Assembly: GCA_041661445.1 (NCBI GenBank)
Contig: JBAZUK010000002.1
Span: 1 to 64,000, forward strand
Length of the DNA: 64,000 nt
Direction of reading: 5' to 3'
Origin: JBAZUK01 sp041661445
GTDB lineage: Bacteria; Chlamydiota; Chlamydiia; Chlamydiales; SM23-39
Below the pieces are notes generated by a model. That model was not told where the DNA came from and made no database searches. It was given only the letters and a program-made list of their open reading frames with translations. Positions 1-8,828 of the stretch are shown here, in pieces (the first letter of the stretch is position 1; the number at the start of each line of letters is the position of its first letter). The position numbers were made by a program, and so were the translations under genes.

Positions 1-8
1 TTGAATGC

Positions 9-1655
9 TTGATAACAGATGAAGAGGCTTCAGAGATTTTGAATAAGTTAAAAGGAAGACCTTTAAGTGAAATTCAAGAAACTAAGGAAAAAATAAATAA
101 AATCAATAAAGATTGGCTCGAAAAGGCTTGGCTTATTTCTTTTAAAAACCTGATAGATATTATCAGAAGATATGAAGGTGGAGAGGATTTTTTAAAAGAA
201 TTAAAAAAGACACATCCTTTAAGAGAGGCCAGCACCATTATTGAAATAAAACTTTGGGTTCTTTCGCAAAAAATCAAGATTATGCATTTAGGTGAAGAGT
301 TTTTTACAACTCTTTCTAGCAATGAAACAAAGATTTCGAAAATAAAAAAAATGCAGCAATGGTTAGCTGATAAAAATTTGGTTGTTTTATTTAATAATTC
401 TAAAATTTATGCAGATTCAGACGGTGAGACGGAATTGCATCTTCCTGAAATTATAAATTTTACCCAAGAAATTACAAATGGTAATTTACATGAAATAGCA
501 GAAAGTTTACGAGCTTGGACAAAAGAGAATCAGGGATTTTTAAATGGGATATGTAGATTATCAATATTTCAGGGCTCATTAACAGAATTACCTCCAGAAA
601 TAGTTCAATTAACAAAACTTGAAAGCTTAGATGTTTCTCGCAATAAACTAAACACCCTTCCTCCAGAAGTATTTACATTAACAAAACTTGAAGCATTAGG
701 TATTTCTGGTAATAAACTAACAAAGCTTCCTCCTGAAATAGGTCAATTGACAAACCTTAAAAAATTATATGTTTCTCAAAATGAACTAAAAACCCTTCCT
801 CCAGAAGTATTTACGTTAACAAAACTTGAAGAGTTAAGTGTTCATAGTAATAAACTAACAAAGCTTCCTCCAGAAATAGGTCAATTGACAAACCTTAAAA
901 AATTATATGTTAATAACGATGAACTAAAAACCCTTCCTCCAGAAGTATTTACGTTAACAAAACTTGAAGAATTAGATATTTCTGGTAATCAACTAACAAA
1001 GCTTCCTCCAGAAATAGGTCAATTGACAAACCTTAAAAAATTATATGTTGATAACGATGAACTAAAAACCCTTCCTCCAGAAGTATTTACATTAACAAAA
1101 CTTGAAGCATTAGATATTTCTGATAATAAACTAATAAAGCTTCCTCCTGAAATAGGTCAATTGACAAACCTTAAAGAATTATATGTTGATAACGATGAAC
1201 TAAACACCCTTCCTCCAGAAGTATTTACATTAACAAAACTTGTAGAGTTAAGTGTTCATGGTAATAAACTAACAAAGCTTCCTCCCGAAATAGGTCGATC
1301 GACAAAGCTTATAAGCTTAAATGTTAGCAGTAATCAACTAACAAAGCTTCCTCCTGAAATTGGTCAATTGACAGAGCTTATAAGCTTAAATGTTAGCAGT
1401 AATCAATTAACGAAGCTTCCTCCACAAATTGGCCAATTAACTGAACTTAGATGGTTAGATGTTGCTGGTAATAAATTAACAACCCTTCCTCCAGAAATTG
1501 GTCGAATAATAAATCTTACCATCAGGGGTTTTGAGGAAAATCGGAGAAATTTAGTTGTAAAAAGGATAGCTTTAGCTGCTATAGGATGCACAACAATTGC
1601 TATGGGATATTTTTTAACAAACTGGTATTACAGAAGTTCTGAAGCTGAACTTTAA
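9..1655 (+). CDS. Leucine-rich-repeat protein with C-terminal membrane segment (5' end probably outside the window)
   Basis: Likely a host-interaction scaffold protein; the binding partner is unknown. Residues 1-190 are an unrecognised, mostly helical region. Residues 193-498 hold thirteen 23-residue leucine-rich repeats of the consensus LPPEIGQLTNLKKLYVxxN plus a partial fourteenth. The C-terminus has a basic stretch (VVKRIA) followed by one hydrophobic segment (about 525-542) and a short polar tail, which suggests C-terminal membrane anchoring. There is no in-frame ATG before residue 92, and the frame is open to the window edge (TTG at 9 is only the first possible start), so the true start probably lies upstream. 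The C-terminal segment resembles that of the protein at 61366. It converges with recF, 21 bp away. The LRR call is firm; the effector role is inferred. Confidence 0.85.
   Translation: MITDEEASEILNKLKGRPLSEIQETKEKINKINKDWLEKAWLISFKNLIDIIRRYEGGEDFLKELKKTHPLREASTIIEIKLWVLSQKIKIMHLGEEFFTTLSSNETKISKIKKMQQWLADKNLVVLFNNSKIYADSDGETELHLPEIINFTQEITNGNLHEIAESLRAWTKENQGFLNGICRLSIFQGSLTELPPEIVQLTKLESLDVSRNKLNTLPPEVFTLTKLEALGISGNKLTKLPPEIGQLTNLKKLYVSQNELKTLPPEVFTLTKLEELSVHSNKLTKLPPEIGQLTNLKKLYVNNDELKTLPPEVFTLTKLEELDISGNQLTKLPPEIGQLTNLKKLYVDNDELKTLPPEVFTLTKLEALDISDNKLIKLPPEIGQLTNLKELYVDNDELNTLPPEVFTLTKLVELSVHGNKLTKLPPEIGRSTKLISLNVSSNQLTKLPPEIGQLTELISLNVSSNQLTKLPPQIGQLTELRWLDVAGNKLTTLPPEIGRIINLTIRGFEENRRNLVVKRIALAAIGCTTIAMGYFLTNWYYRSSEAEL
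657..1277 (+). repeat. Tandem 138-bp (2 x 69 bp) LRR-coding repeats
   Basis: Nine consecutive 69-bp units alternate between an EVFTLTKLE type and an EIGQLTNLK type, giving four 138-bp pairs (657-1208) plus one more unit. Copies are nearly identical at the DNA level, including synonymous positions, which points to recent tandem duplication or gene conversion. The flanking units (588-656 and 1278 onward) are more diverged. Confidence 0.85.
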
Positions 1656-1676
1656 AATAATACTACCCATATGTGC

Positions 1677-2738
1677 TCAATTATTTATTGGAATAATATT
1701 AGCATTTTCAAATTTCTCATTCATTTTAGGCAATGTAATAAAAACCTGGGATAAATTATCCAAAGCCTTCTTTAAATTATTTTTATGCAGTTCATCTAAA
1801 TGAGCATCAAAATCATCAATTAAAAAAAGCGCTTTTTGTTCTAAAAAATTAGACAGAAGCTGCCATTGGGCAAACTTAAGAGAGAATAAAAGCAGTTTTT
1901 TCTGACCTTCGCTAGCAAATTGTTTTGCTGATTTTTTGTTAAACATAATATTAAAATCATCTCTATGCGGACCTACTAACGTAGTTTTAAAATCTGATTC
2001 CTTTTTTTTATTTTTTTGCAATTCTTCTAAATAATGCTGATAAATTTCTTCCTGGGATAAACTTGGGTTTACGGTAGAAAAATATTTGATTTTGGCATTT
2101 GTTTCCAATTTAAAAAGTGTATTCAGAAAGAAATTCAAAGGATCTTGAAGAGAATCAATAAATTGATTTCTTCTGTGAATCAGGAATGAGCCGGATTTGC
2201 AAAGCTCGAGATCAAAAACTTTAAGCAAATGATGCTTGTTTGATTTTAGAAGATAGTTTCTTTGTTTTAGTGCTTTCATAAACCGGAGGTAGTGATGAAC
2301 GTATAAGGGGGTCTCTTGAGCTAAATGCATGTTTAAAAAATTTCTTCTTATTTGGGGTTTGCCGTTAATTAAATTAAAATCATCGGAAGTGATAAGTGAA
2401 GAGCAAAGCGTTCCTAACAATGAAGTAAAAGAGGGGATCTCATTGGAATTTAAATGAATTTTTTTGTTTTTGCCATCGAAATAGATTTTTATCGTATGCG
2501 ATATGTCTTTTATTACAATTTCCGCTTCGAGGTAAAAAAAACTGGCTTTGTCTTTAATTAGATCTTTTAAATTAATTGATCTAAAAGATCTTCCGGTGCT
2601 TAAAAGATAGATCGCTTCGATAAGATTTGTTTTTCCAACGCCATTTGAACCACAAATTACATTAATTGCAGGTGAAAAATCAACTTGGTGCGATGAGTAA
2701 TTTCTAAAATTACGTAATAGAAGCTTCTTCAGAAACAT
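1677..2738 (-). CDS. recF: DNA replication/repair ATPase RecF
   Basis: RecF is an SMC-like ABC ATPase that, with RecO and RecR, loads RecA at single-strand gaps. Visible features are the N-terminal FLKKLLLRNFRNY segment, Walker A GSNGVGKTN at about 31-39, a signature-like SEGQKKLLLFSLKFA and Walker B LFLIDDFDAHLDE near the C-terminus. The length (353 aa) is normal for the family. Its start lies inside the 3' end of dnaN (29-bp overlap), indicating translational coupling. The order smpB-dnaN-recF matches the Chlamydia arrangement. It is the last gene of the cluster. Confidence 0.93.
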   Translation of the reverse strand: MFLKKLLLRNFRNYSSHQVDFSPAINVICGSNGVGKTNLIEAIYLLSTGRSFRSINLKDLIKDKASFFYLEAEIVIKDISHTIKIYFDGKNKKIHLNSNEIPSFTSLLGTLCSSLITSDDFNLINGKPQIRRNFLNMHLAQETPLYVHHYLRFMKALKQRNYLLKSNKHHLLKVFDLELCKSGSFLIHRRNQFIDSLQDPLNFFLNTLFKLETNAKIKYFSTVNPSLSQEEIYQHYLEELQKNKKKESDFKTTLVGPHRDDFNIMFNKKSAKQFASEGQKKLLLFSLKFAQWQLLSNFLEQKALFLIDDFDAHLDELHKNNLKKALDNLSQVFITLPKMNEKFENANIIPINN

Positions 2739-3858
2739 CAGATATATTTTGCTTAATTGGCTCGTTTATTCTCATTGGCATAATAACAAAAAGCGCTGTT
2801 GTTGAATCTGTTATTATTCCAGGGTTATAGGAATCCTGAATTGAAAAATTAATAGTTTCATCGCTGCTATGGCGAAGAATATCCATAAAATAGAAAGGAT
2901 TGAATGCGATTTCGAATCTATCATTTGAATAATCGACAGGCATGGTAACATTTCCCTCTCCGATATCTGAGTTCATGGCTGTCAGCTGCAGTTGGCCCTG
3001 ATCAAAAATAAATCTTACAGATCCTATTGAATCAGATGTAAATAAGGATACCTGTCTTAAAAGCGTAATTAACTCTTCTCTATGAAGGGTCATAGAGATC
3101 GTAGGATTTTCCGGAATAACTTTTTCAACATCGGGATATTGTCCGGATAAAAGCTTGGTAATTAAAGTAAGGTTTGAGCATTCCAAAAATATTTTATCAT
3201 GCATTAAAGATAAATTAACCATTTGATTGTCATCGGATAGCATTTTGATCATTTCTTCAACGGCTTTAAGCGGCAGAACGAATGATCCGACAAAAGATGG
3301 ATCGATATCCAGCATGGTATGAACTTTAGCAAGCCTTTTGCCGTCAGTTCCAATAAAAGTAGCTTTTTGGTTTGTTATATTTAAGTAAATGCCATTTAAA
3401 ACATAACGGCTGTCTTCTCTTGCTGCTGAGAAATATGTCTTGGACAGCATTTCTTTTAAGGTGGAAGATAAAATTGGAACCTGCATTGCTTTGGAGATAT
3501 CCGGAAGGGCAGGAAATTCACTTTTAAGCATGCCATTTAATTTAAACTGAGAAGAAATTGAAGTAATTTCAGCGACATCATTTGCAATGGAACATATTTT
3601 TATCTGAGGAGAAGTTAATTCTTTAATAAGCTGAAAAAATCTTCTTGCAGGAAGTGCGATGGAACCTTCTTCAACGATTTTAGCCTCTGCATAAGATCTC
3701 ATACTTGTTGTAAGATCAGTTGCACTTAAGATAAGCTGATCATCTTTAGCTTCAATTAATATATTAGATAAAATCGGGATAGCGGGTTTGTTAGCTATAA
3801 TGCTTTGAAGTTTTCCTATTATTGAGACCAAGTCATTTTTTGATATTACAGCTTTCAT
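2710..3858 (-). CDS. dnaN: DNA polymerase III beta subunit (sliding clamp)
   Basis: The beta clamp is a homodimeric ring that tethers DNA polymerase III and other partners to DNA. The protein starts MKAVISKNDLVSIIGKLQS, which fits the family start, so I chose the ATG at 3858 rather than the longer open frame reaching 3921. Three clamp domains can be followed, including a central NGIYLNITNQKATFIGTDGKRLA segment. The family C-terminus (MPMRI) is followed by about 18 extra acidic residues ending EEASIT, which form the part overlapping recF. The length of 382 aa is slightly above usual because of this tail. It lies 79 bp downstream of smpB. Confidence 0.93.
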   Translation of the reverse strand: MKAVISKNDLVSIIGKLQSIIANKPAIPILSNILIEAKDDQLILSATDLTTSMRSYAEAKIVEEGSIALPARRFFQLIKELTSPQIKICSIANDVAEITSISSQFKLNGMLKSEFPALPDISKAMQVPILSSTLKEMLSKTYFSAAREDSRYVLNGIYLNITNQKATFIGTDGKRLAKVHTMLDIDPSFVGSFVLPLKAVEEMIKMLSDDNQMVNLSLMHDKIFLECSNLTLITKLLSGQYPDVEKVIPENPTISMTLHREELITLLRQVSLFTSDSIGSVRFIFDQGQLQLTAMNSDIGEGNVTMPVDYSNDRFEIAFNPFYFMDILRHSSDETINFSIQDSYNPGIITDSTTALFVIMPMRINEPIKQNISDVSEEASIT

Positions 3859-3937
3859 TATGCTTATCCTTGTTTTAATATTACTTAAAAAAACATACGT
3901 TATTCTTTTTTGTTCTGTCAAGAAGTTTCGAAAAAAA

Positions 3938-4381
3938 TTATTGTTGTTTTAAAGCTTTTTGTATATCTCTTTTTTGAGATTTTTCTTTGAGTACTTCTCT
4001 TTTATCATAAGATTTTCTTCCTTTTGCCAAAGCGACTTTTACTTTAGCTCTGGAATCTTTCAAATATATAGAAAGGGGAATCAGGGTCATCCCCTTTTCT
4101 TTTACCTGCTTGCTTATTTTTAAAATTTCGCTTTTGTTCATTAATAATTTTCTTTTCCTTTTATCCTGATGGGTAAAGGATGTTGAAAATTTATAAGGAG
4201 AAATACTAGAGTTCATGAGCCAAAGCTCATTGTCCTTTATATCTATAAAAGAATCCTGTAAAGAAGCAGAATGTTCCCGAAGAGATTTAATTTCTGATCC
4301 TAATAATACGATACCGGCTTCATAAGTTTCTATGATCTCATAATCATGCAGGGCTTTTTTATTGGAAACCAGATCTTTCAA
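3938..4381 (-). CDS. smpB: SsrA-binding protein SmpB (trans-translation)
   Basis: SmpB binds tmRNA and delivers it to stalled ribosomes. The sequence shows the family features: NKKALHDYEIIETYEAGIVL at the start, LGSEIKSLR, the central NSSISPYKFST segment, and the basic C-terminal tail KGRKSYDKREVLKEK that enters the mRNA channel. The length of 147 aa is typical. It sits between the 471-aa unrecognised gene (10-bp gap) and dnaN on the minus strand. No tmRNA gene was found in this window. Confidence 0.94.
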   Translation of the reverse strand: MKDLVSNKKALHDYEIIETYEAGIVLLGSEIKSLREHSASLQDSFIDIKDNELWLMNSSISPYKFSTSFTHQDKRKRKLLMNKSEILKISKQVKEKGMTLIPLSIYLKDSRAKVKVALAKGRKSYDKREVLKEKSQKRDIQKALKQQ

Positions 4382-4391
4382 ATTATTCCTC

Positions 4392-5807
4392 TCAAGTTAA
4401 ATCAAATAAAGTTTGTCCTAATTTAGTTACGCAGAAACAATCTTTATTATTTAATGCTCCAATCGAGACTATACCGGATTCGAAGAGCTTTTCGAAAATA
4501 ATTTTTTTTATAAAGAAAAATTCATTGGCTGAATAATCGGGCAAAGAATATTTATAGGACTTTCCAAAAGATTTCATTTTAATCAGGTGGCTATCTGTAA
4601 TTGGAGTTATTACTCCATTGATGAAATCATCAAAAAAGACCCATCCCTTTTTTGAAACCCTAGAAATGCTTTTTTCGGCCTCTCTTATTGATTTTTCATT
4701 TAAGATCTCCTTGGGGAAGTCAGATGGCAGATCATTTATCGTCAATGAATTCAACGGATGATAAAAAAGATGAAGAGCCTTGTTTTCCAGGTTAAAGTCA
4801 TTCCATTTTTGACCAAGGCTTGTAATTTGAATCGAATTTTGTTTTTTTGTAATGAATTTTAACTGAACTAATTTGTTCAACAAATTATCAATATAAGACG
4901 AAGAAATGACAATATCTTGTTCTTTAACGTTTAACTCGGCTTTCATGTTTTTTTGTACTTGGGCGACAGTGATAGATTTTTTAGCCATATTCAAAATGCT
5001 AGATAGATCTTCTACAAATCCAAAATCAGAGTTTCTTTTTTTTATTAACTTTTCTGTATCCTGAATAGGTTTTGTATCAGTTTTTTTAAGGTGAAGAAGA
5101 TATTCATTGTATTCATGGAAAGGAGTAAGGATTTCTTCAAAACCCTCTTCTGTTTTTCTATAAGATAAAACACAGACAAGATTGAATTCCAAAAGTAAAA
5201 TATATTCTAAAAATTCAAGCTTGCTTAATTTATGTCTTTCTTGAATTTCCAAAGAAGAGACTTCTTTGTTTTCAGAAGTATAAATGTTATGAATCACATC
5301 GGCAAATATCGGATCTTCATGGGAAAGGTCTTCTAGATGTCTTTGAAAAATCTGGGGTGATAAAAGGTATTTATTAATGATAGATTCGAAGATGTTGTTG
5401 GAAGATTTTGGAATCACATACCAGATAGGTAAGATATGAATGGGAATTTTTTGCAAAAGATTATTTATGAATAAGAGGTCCGGCTTGAAGTTTTCATCGA
5501 ATCTCATTCTTTCAAATTCGAAATATTTTCTCATTTTTTTATCTATAGAAATTATTTCCTTATCGGTTTTTAAAAGATCGATCCCTGCAAGTTTTTCTAA
5601 AACCGGGAGCAGCTGGTCTTTGGTGATTTCCAGTTGATTCGACACCTTGCTGACAGATGTGGTTATCGAACTGAAAAGCAATTCATCTAATATATCTAGT
5701 TCAAAACGCGAGAAGGTTGATAGTATCTCTCTGATTTCTATATCTTTTTTATAATTATAATCAGAAAGACAAATTTTATTTTTACGGGAAATAATTAATT
5801 CGGGCAT
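4392..5807 (-). CDS. Unrecognised protein, probable multi-winged-helix
   Basis: I do not recognise this 471-aa protein. It has no signal peptide or membrane segment. Several stretches look like small helical or winged-helix modules: about 25-80 (FSRFELDILDELLFSS followed by SKVSNQLEITKDQLL), and about 190-215 and 300-345 (ITKKQNSIQITSLGQKW). The last 130 residues form a separate mixed domain. The start has a good AAGGAT ribosome site. It is the first gene of a minus-strand run with smpB-dnaN-recF, so a role in nucleic-acid transactions is possible but is only an inference from position and helix pattern. Confidence 0.6.
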   Translation of the reverse strand: MPELIISRKNKICLSDYNYKKDIEIREILSTFSRFELDILDELLFSSITTSVSKVSNQLEITKDQLLPVLEKLAGIDLLKTDKEIISIDKKMRKYFEFERMRFDENFKPDLLFINNLLQKIPIHILPIWYVIPKSSNNIFESIINKYLLSPQIFQRHLEDLSHEDPIFADVIHNIYTSENKEVSSLEIQERHKLSKLEFLEYILLLEFNLVCVLSYRKTEEGFEEILTPFHEYNEYLLHLKKTDTKPIQDTEKLIKKRNSDFGFVEDLSSILNMAKKSITVAQVQKNMKAELNVKEQDIVISSSYIDNLLNKLVQLKFITKKQNSIQITSLGQKWNDFNLENKALHLFYHPLNSLTINDLPSDFPKEILNEKSIREAEKSISRVSKKGWVFFDDFINGVITPITDSHLIKMKSFGKSYKYSLPDYSANEFFFIKKIIFEKLFESGIVSIGALNNKDCFCVTKLGQTLFDLT

Positions 5808-5905
5808 TTATTTTATCCTTAAGAAAAATCTGTTTCACTAGATTATAATATGTTGCGTTTGTATTTATCTCAAGATTAATTTTAAAGATTTATTAAAAAA
5901 AACAT

Positions 5906-7156
5906 TTAATTTTCATCATTTATTTGTTTTAACTTTTCAAAGTATAAAATTCTTTTTTTTAGATCTCTTTCAAAACCGATTTCTTTAGGATCATAAAAAA
6001 TTTCTTTGTCTAGTTCTTTTGGAAAATAATTTTGACCTGAAAAACCGTGTTTAGTGTCGTGATCATAGACATAACCTTCAGAATACCCCAGATCTTTCAT
6101 CAATTTTGTCGGAGCATTTAAAATATGCATGGGCGGCGGCAGATTTGAAGTTGCCGAAGCTATTTTTTTTGCTTTTTCAAAAGCTGTATAAATTGAATTT
6201 GATTTCGGGGCAAGTGCTAAATATACTACGGCCTGAGCTATTGCAAGCTCGCCTTCGGGAGATCCTAATCTTCTATAAGTTTCATCGGCAGAAAGGACGA
6301 TTTTCAGGGCCTGGGGATCGGCAAGGCCGATATCCTCGGAGCTGACTCTGATTAATCTTCTTGTGATATATAAAGGATCTTCTTTACCCTCGAGCATTCT
6401 GCAAAGCCAATATAAAGATGCATTTGGATCAGAGCCTCTTATTGATTTGTGCAGTGCTGAAATTAAATTATAATGGTTTTCTCCATCCTTGTCATAAAGG
6501 GCGCTTTTTTTTTGCGTGAACTCTTTTACTTCGTTTACATCTAGATGCGAGGAGTTAAGGCTTTGAATGTTTTCGATCATATTTAAAAGGTGCCTTGCAT
6601 CGCCTTGAGATATTTCAATAAGGTATTTTTTAGCTTCTTCAGATAAGTCTAATGATTTGACTTTTTTTTCATAATTATCTAACACTTTAATCATATCTGC
6701 ATGACTTAAGTAGCTTAAAGAAAAAACTCTAAGTCTGGATAATAAGGCATTATTTAATGCAAAAGACGGGTTTTCTGTTGTAGCGGCAATTAATGTTATC
6801 GTGCCATCTTCAAGGTAGGGTAAAAAGCTATCCTGCTGAGCTTTGTTAAATCTATGGATTTCATCTACAAAAATTATAGTCGGGACATTAAAAAAACCAT
6901 TCTTAGCTTCATTAACAATCTTTTTTATATCGCCAACTGAACTAAAAACTGCGCTTATGGATACAAAATTTGCATTAAATGACTTTGCATATAATTTAGC
7001 AATTGTTGTTTTACCGCAGCCGGGAGGACCAAAAAATAAAATAGACAGGGGCTTTTTTGCTTTAATGACTTTTTTCAGCCATTCCAGCTCTTTTTTGTGA
7101 CCGGCGACTTCTTCAAAGGATTGAGGTCTTAATAAATCAGATAGGGGATTACTCAT
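5906..7156 (-). CDS. rarA: Replication-associated recombination protein A (RarA/MgsA, AAA+ ATPase)
   Basis: RarA is a clamp-loader-like AAA+ ATPase acting at stalled replication forks. The N-terminus MSNPLSDLLRPQSFEEVAGH is characteristic. Walker A is GPPGCGKT at about 43-50, Walker B IIFVDEIHRFNKAQQD, sensor 1 AATTENPSF, and an arginine-finger region LLSRLRVF follows. The C-terminal half has the family tetramerisation region with AIAQAVVYLALAPKSN. The length of 416 aa is normal. About 100 bp of AT-rich DNA separates it from the next minus-strand gene. Confidence 0.93.
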   Translation of the reverse strand: MSNPLSDLLRPQSFEEVAGHKKELEWLKKVIKAKKPLSILFFGPPGCGKTTIAKLYAKSFNANFVSISAVFSSVGDIKKIVNEAKNGFFNVPTIIFVDEIHRFNKAQQDSFLPYLEDGTITLIAATTENPSFALNNALLSRLRVFSLSYLSHADMIKVLDNYEKKVKSLDLSEEAKKYLIEISQGDARHLLNMIENIQSLNSSHLDVNEVKEFTQKKSALYDKDGENHYNLISALHKSIRGSDPNASLYWLCRMLEGKEDPLYITRRLIRVSSEDIGLADPQALKIVLSADETYRRLGSPEGELAIAQAVVYLALAPKSNSIYTAFEKAKKIASATSNLPPPMHILNAPTKLMKDLGYSEGYVYDHDTKHGFSGQNYFPKELDKEIFYDPKEIGFERDLKKRILYFEKLKQINDEN

Positions 7157-7330
7157 AATAATTAATTATTAATTTGTTAAAAACATTAAAAATTATATTA
7201 AAAATAAAATCAATAAGTTTCTAAAATTCAAAAGTTTTTAAAAAAAAATAAAAAAAATTACTTGAATATAAAAAAAGAATTTGAGACTAACTAAAGTATA
7301 AGTAAAACCTTATTAAGGAAGGAATATTTT

Positions 7331-7564
7331 ATGAAAAAATATGAAAAAGCTGGAAAAATTGCTGAGCTTATAGCATTTATACTATTAATTATTGGCGGAA
7401 TCAACTGGGGATTATGGGGAATTTGGAAATTTAATCTTGTGAATTATTTTTTTAATGAAATGTGGATTGAGAACTTAATTTACATTTTAGTAGGACTTAG
7501 CGCTATTTATATGCTAGTTGTTGCAAAAAAAATGAGCTGCTGCAAATCAAAGAAACATCAGTAA
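7331..7564 (+). CDS. Small DUF378-type membrane protein
   Basis: This 77-aa protein has two hydrophobic segments (about 10-32 and 42-63). It carries the DUF378 signature: IGGINWGLWG, a polar connector, and a second segment ending in a Cys/Lys-rich tail (MSCCKSKK). DUF378 proteins are of unknown function; the segments suggest an inner-membrane hairpin. A clear AAGGAAGG ribosome site lies about 8 bases before the ATG. A perfect palindrome follows the stop. The family call is made from the motif alone. Confidence 0.8.
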   Translation: MKKYEKAGKIAELIAFILLIIGGINWGLWGIWKFNLVNYFFNEMWIENLIYILVGLSAIYMLVVAKKMSCCKSKKHQ

Positions 7565-7572
7565 TTAAATTT

Positions 7573-7600
7573 TAGGGGCTTTTATTAATAAAAGCCCCTA
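7573..7600. terminator. Perfect 28-bp palindrome, terminator-like
   Basis: TAGGGGCTTTTATT is followed directly by its exact reverse complement, immediately after the DUF378 gene. The T-run is short, so it may act as a hairpin RNA end or a processing site rather than a canonical intrinsic terminator. Confidence 0.6.
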
Positions 7601-8162
7601 TTCAAAAGTTTAGCTCAAAAAAATAGTTCATTCAATAAATCGCTCATCAGCTGGTCAAACCAAACTTGTTCTCCAATAAATTTTCTAATAATTATAAAAG
7701 CAGATCCTGTCTTACGGAACTTCATTTTTGATTCAATTGAAAAAGATCTTTTTTCTAGTAATGATTTACTTCTCAAAGAGGATTTAGGGAGGGATTTATT
7801 TTGAAAAAATGAATTTTTATAATAATCATTAGTTTTTTTTGAAATTAGTCGTTTTTTTATAATAATTATTGCGGTTTGTTATGATTTTTTAATAAAAAAT
7901 TAGGGTTAATTGATTGAAATTTATATTATTTTAAAAATATTTTAATTATTTTTTTTATTCAAAAAACGCTTTCACAGATATGTAAGAGTTAATTTTGTTG
8001 ATTTTAATAATTTTCAAATTAATTAAAATTAATAAAGAAATTTGATTTTTTAATAACAAATATATTATATTAAAATTATAAGGAAGACTATTTAATTAGA
8101 GTCGATAGACTTAAAAAGATTAGTTTTGACGTAGAAAATATTCTTACAAGGAGGAAAACCCT
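7601..8162. other. Long AT-rich intergenic region upstream of the histone-like gene
   Basis: No convincing gene. A 36-codon minus-strand frame (7615-7725, MKFRKTGSAF...) has amino acid-like composition but no ribosome site and may be a relic. The part from about 7830 is extremely AT-rich. A TTGATT hexamer at 8042 with AT-rich -10 candidates about 17 bases further on could be the promoter of the small basic gene at 8163, but this is not decisive. Confidence 0.4.
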
Positions 8163-8288
8163 ATGTTAAAAAGAAAAACAAAAGCAACAAAAAGAAAAGT
8201 TGTAAAAACAAAAAGAAAAGTTGCAAAAAAAACAAAAGCAAAAACTCATAGTAAAGTAAAAAGAAGAAAATCTAAAGCTAAAGCTTAA
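8163..8288 (+). CDS. Tiny lysine/arginine-rich histone-like DNA-binding protein
   Basis: This 41-aa protein starts MLKRKTKATKRKVVKTKRK and ends KRRKSKAKA. It is more than half Lys/Arg, with Ala, Thr and Val as spacers and no acidic residue. The composition matches the basic repeats of chlamydial histone-like Hc1/Hc2 proteins, which condense the chromosome during conversion to elementary bodies. It is much shorter than Hc1 or Hc2. A strong ribosome site (AAGGAGG, 8 bases before ATG) and a strong downstream terminator support a real, highly expressed gene. The nucleoid role is inferred from composition. Confidence 0.8.
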   Translation: MLKRKTKATKRKVVKTKRKVAKKTKAKTHSKVKRRKSKAKA

Positions 8289-8302
8289 TTTTCTTTCTTA
8301 TG

Positions 8303-8343
8303 AAAAATCGAGCATTCCATTAAGTTTTGCTCGATTTTTTTTT
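8303..8343. terminator. Bidirectional rho-independent terminator
   Basis: A 12-bp stem (AAAAATCGAGCA / TGCTCGATTTTT) is followed by a long T-run on the plus strand and preceded by A's that give U's on the minus strand. It lies between the convergent 8163 and 8342 genes and should serve both. Confidence 0.85.
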
Positions 8344-8665
8344 ATTCTGGTTTCGTTATTCTTAAAATCATAACTAACTCTCTAACAAAAATATAAAAGC
8401 TAACCATTGTCAATAAGGCTTGAAAAAAGTAAAGTGTTTTTGAGAAATTATATCCGTAATATGCGCAAAGCAAAAGAGATAAGCCTATTAAGATATATTT
8501 GTGAATTTTTTTTTCACCAAAGTATAGGGAGCTTAATATGATAATGATTCCACCAAAAACTTCGATTATTAAAGATAAAATTCTGTTCTGGAAAGAATAT
8601 TCCATAAAGCCGCTCAAAATTAAAACCAGTCCATATATTAAAGAAATTAAAGAAGTTGTTTTCAT
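8342..8665 (-). CDS. Small four-helix membrane protein (TMEM14/UPF0136-like, tentative)
   Basis: This 107-aa protein has four hydrophobic segments and short loops: ISLIYGLVLILSGFM, LIIEVFGGIIIILSSLYFG, YILIGLSLLLCAYYGYNF and FQALLTMVSFYIFV. The glycine pattern (YG..L..SG at the start, FGG.. in helix two) resembles the TMEM14/UPF0136 fold, but I am not certain. The start has an AGGAAG ribosome site. Function unknown; probably inner membrane. Confidence 0.6.
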   Translation of the reverse strand: MKTTSLISLIYGLVLILSGFMEYSFQNRILSLIIEVFGGIIIILSSLYFGEKKIHKYILIGLSLLLCAYYGYNFSKTLYFFQALLTMVSFYIFVRELVMILRITKPE

Positions 8666-8828
8666 AAGTTTCTTCCTGTTAATAATTTGGATTAAATCAT
8701 ATGTTCAAATCGAAGTACAGAAAAAATTGATTTAGCAGGAAAGAGATAAAGAGGTTTTGCAAGCAGTTTTTTTACTTTTTCAGGATATTAAAAAAATTAA
8801 CTTTTAAAATTTGAATGTGACATAATAG

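Noticed and set aside
7615..7725. 36-codon minus-strand frame MKFRKTGSAF...
   Set aside because: Protein-like but without ribosome site or known relatives that I can name; left as a possible relic only.
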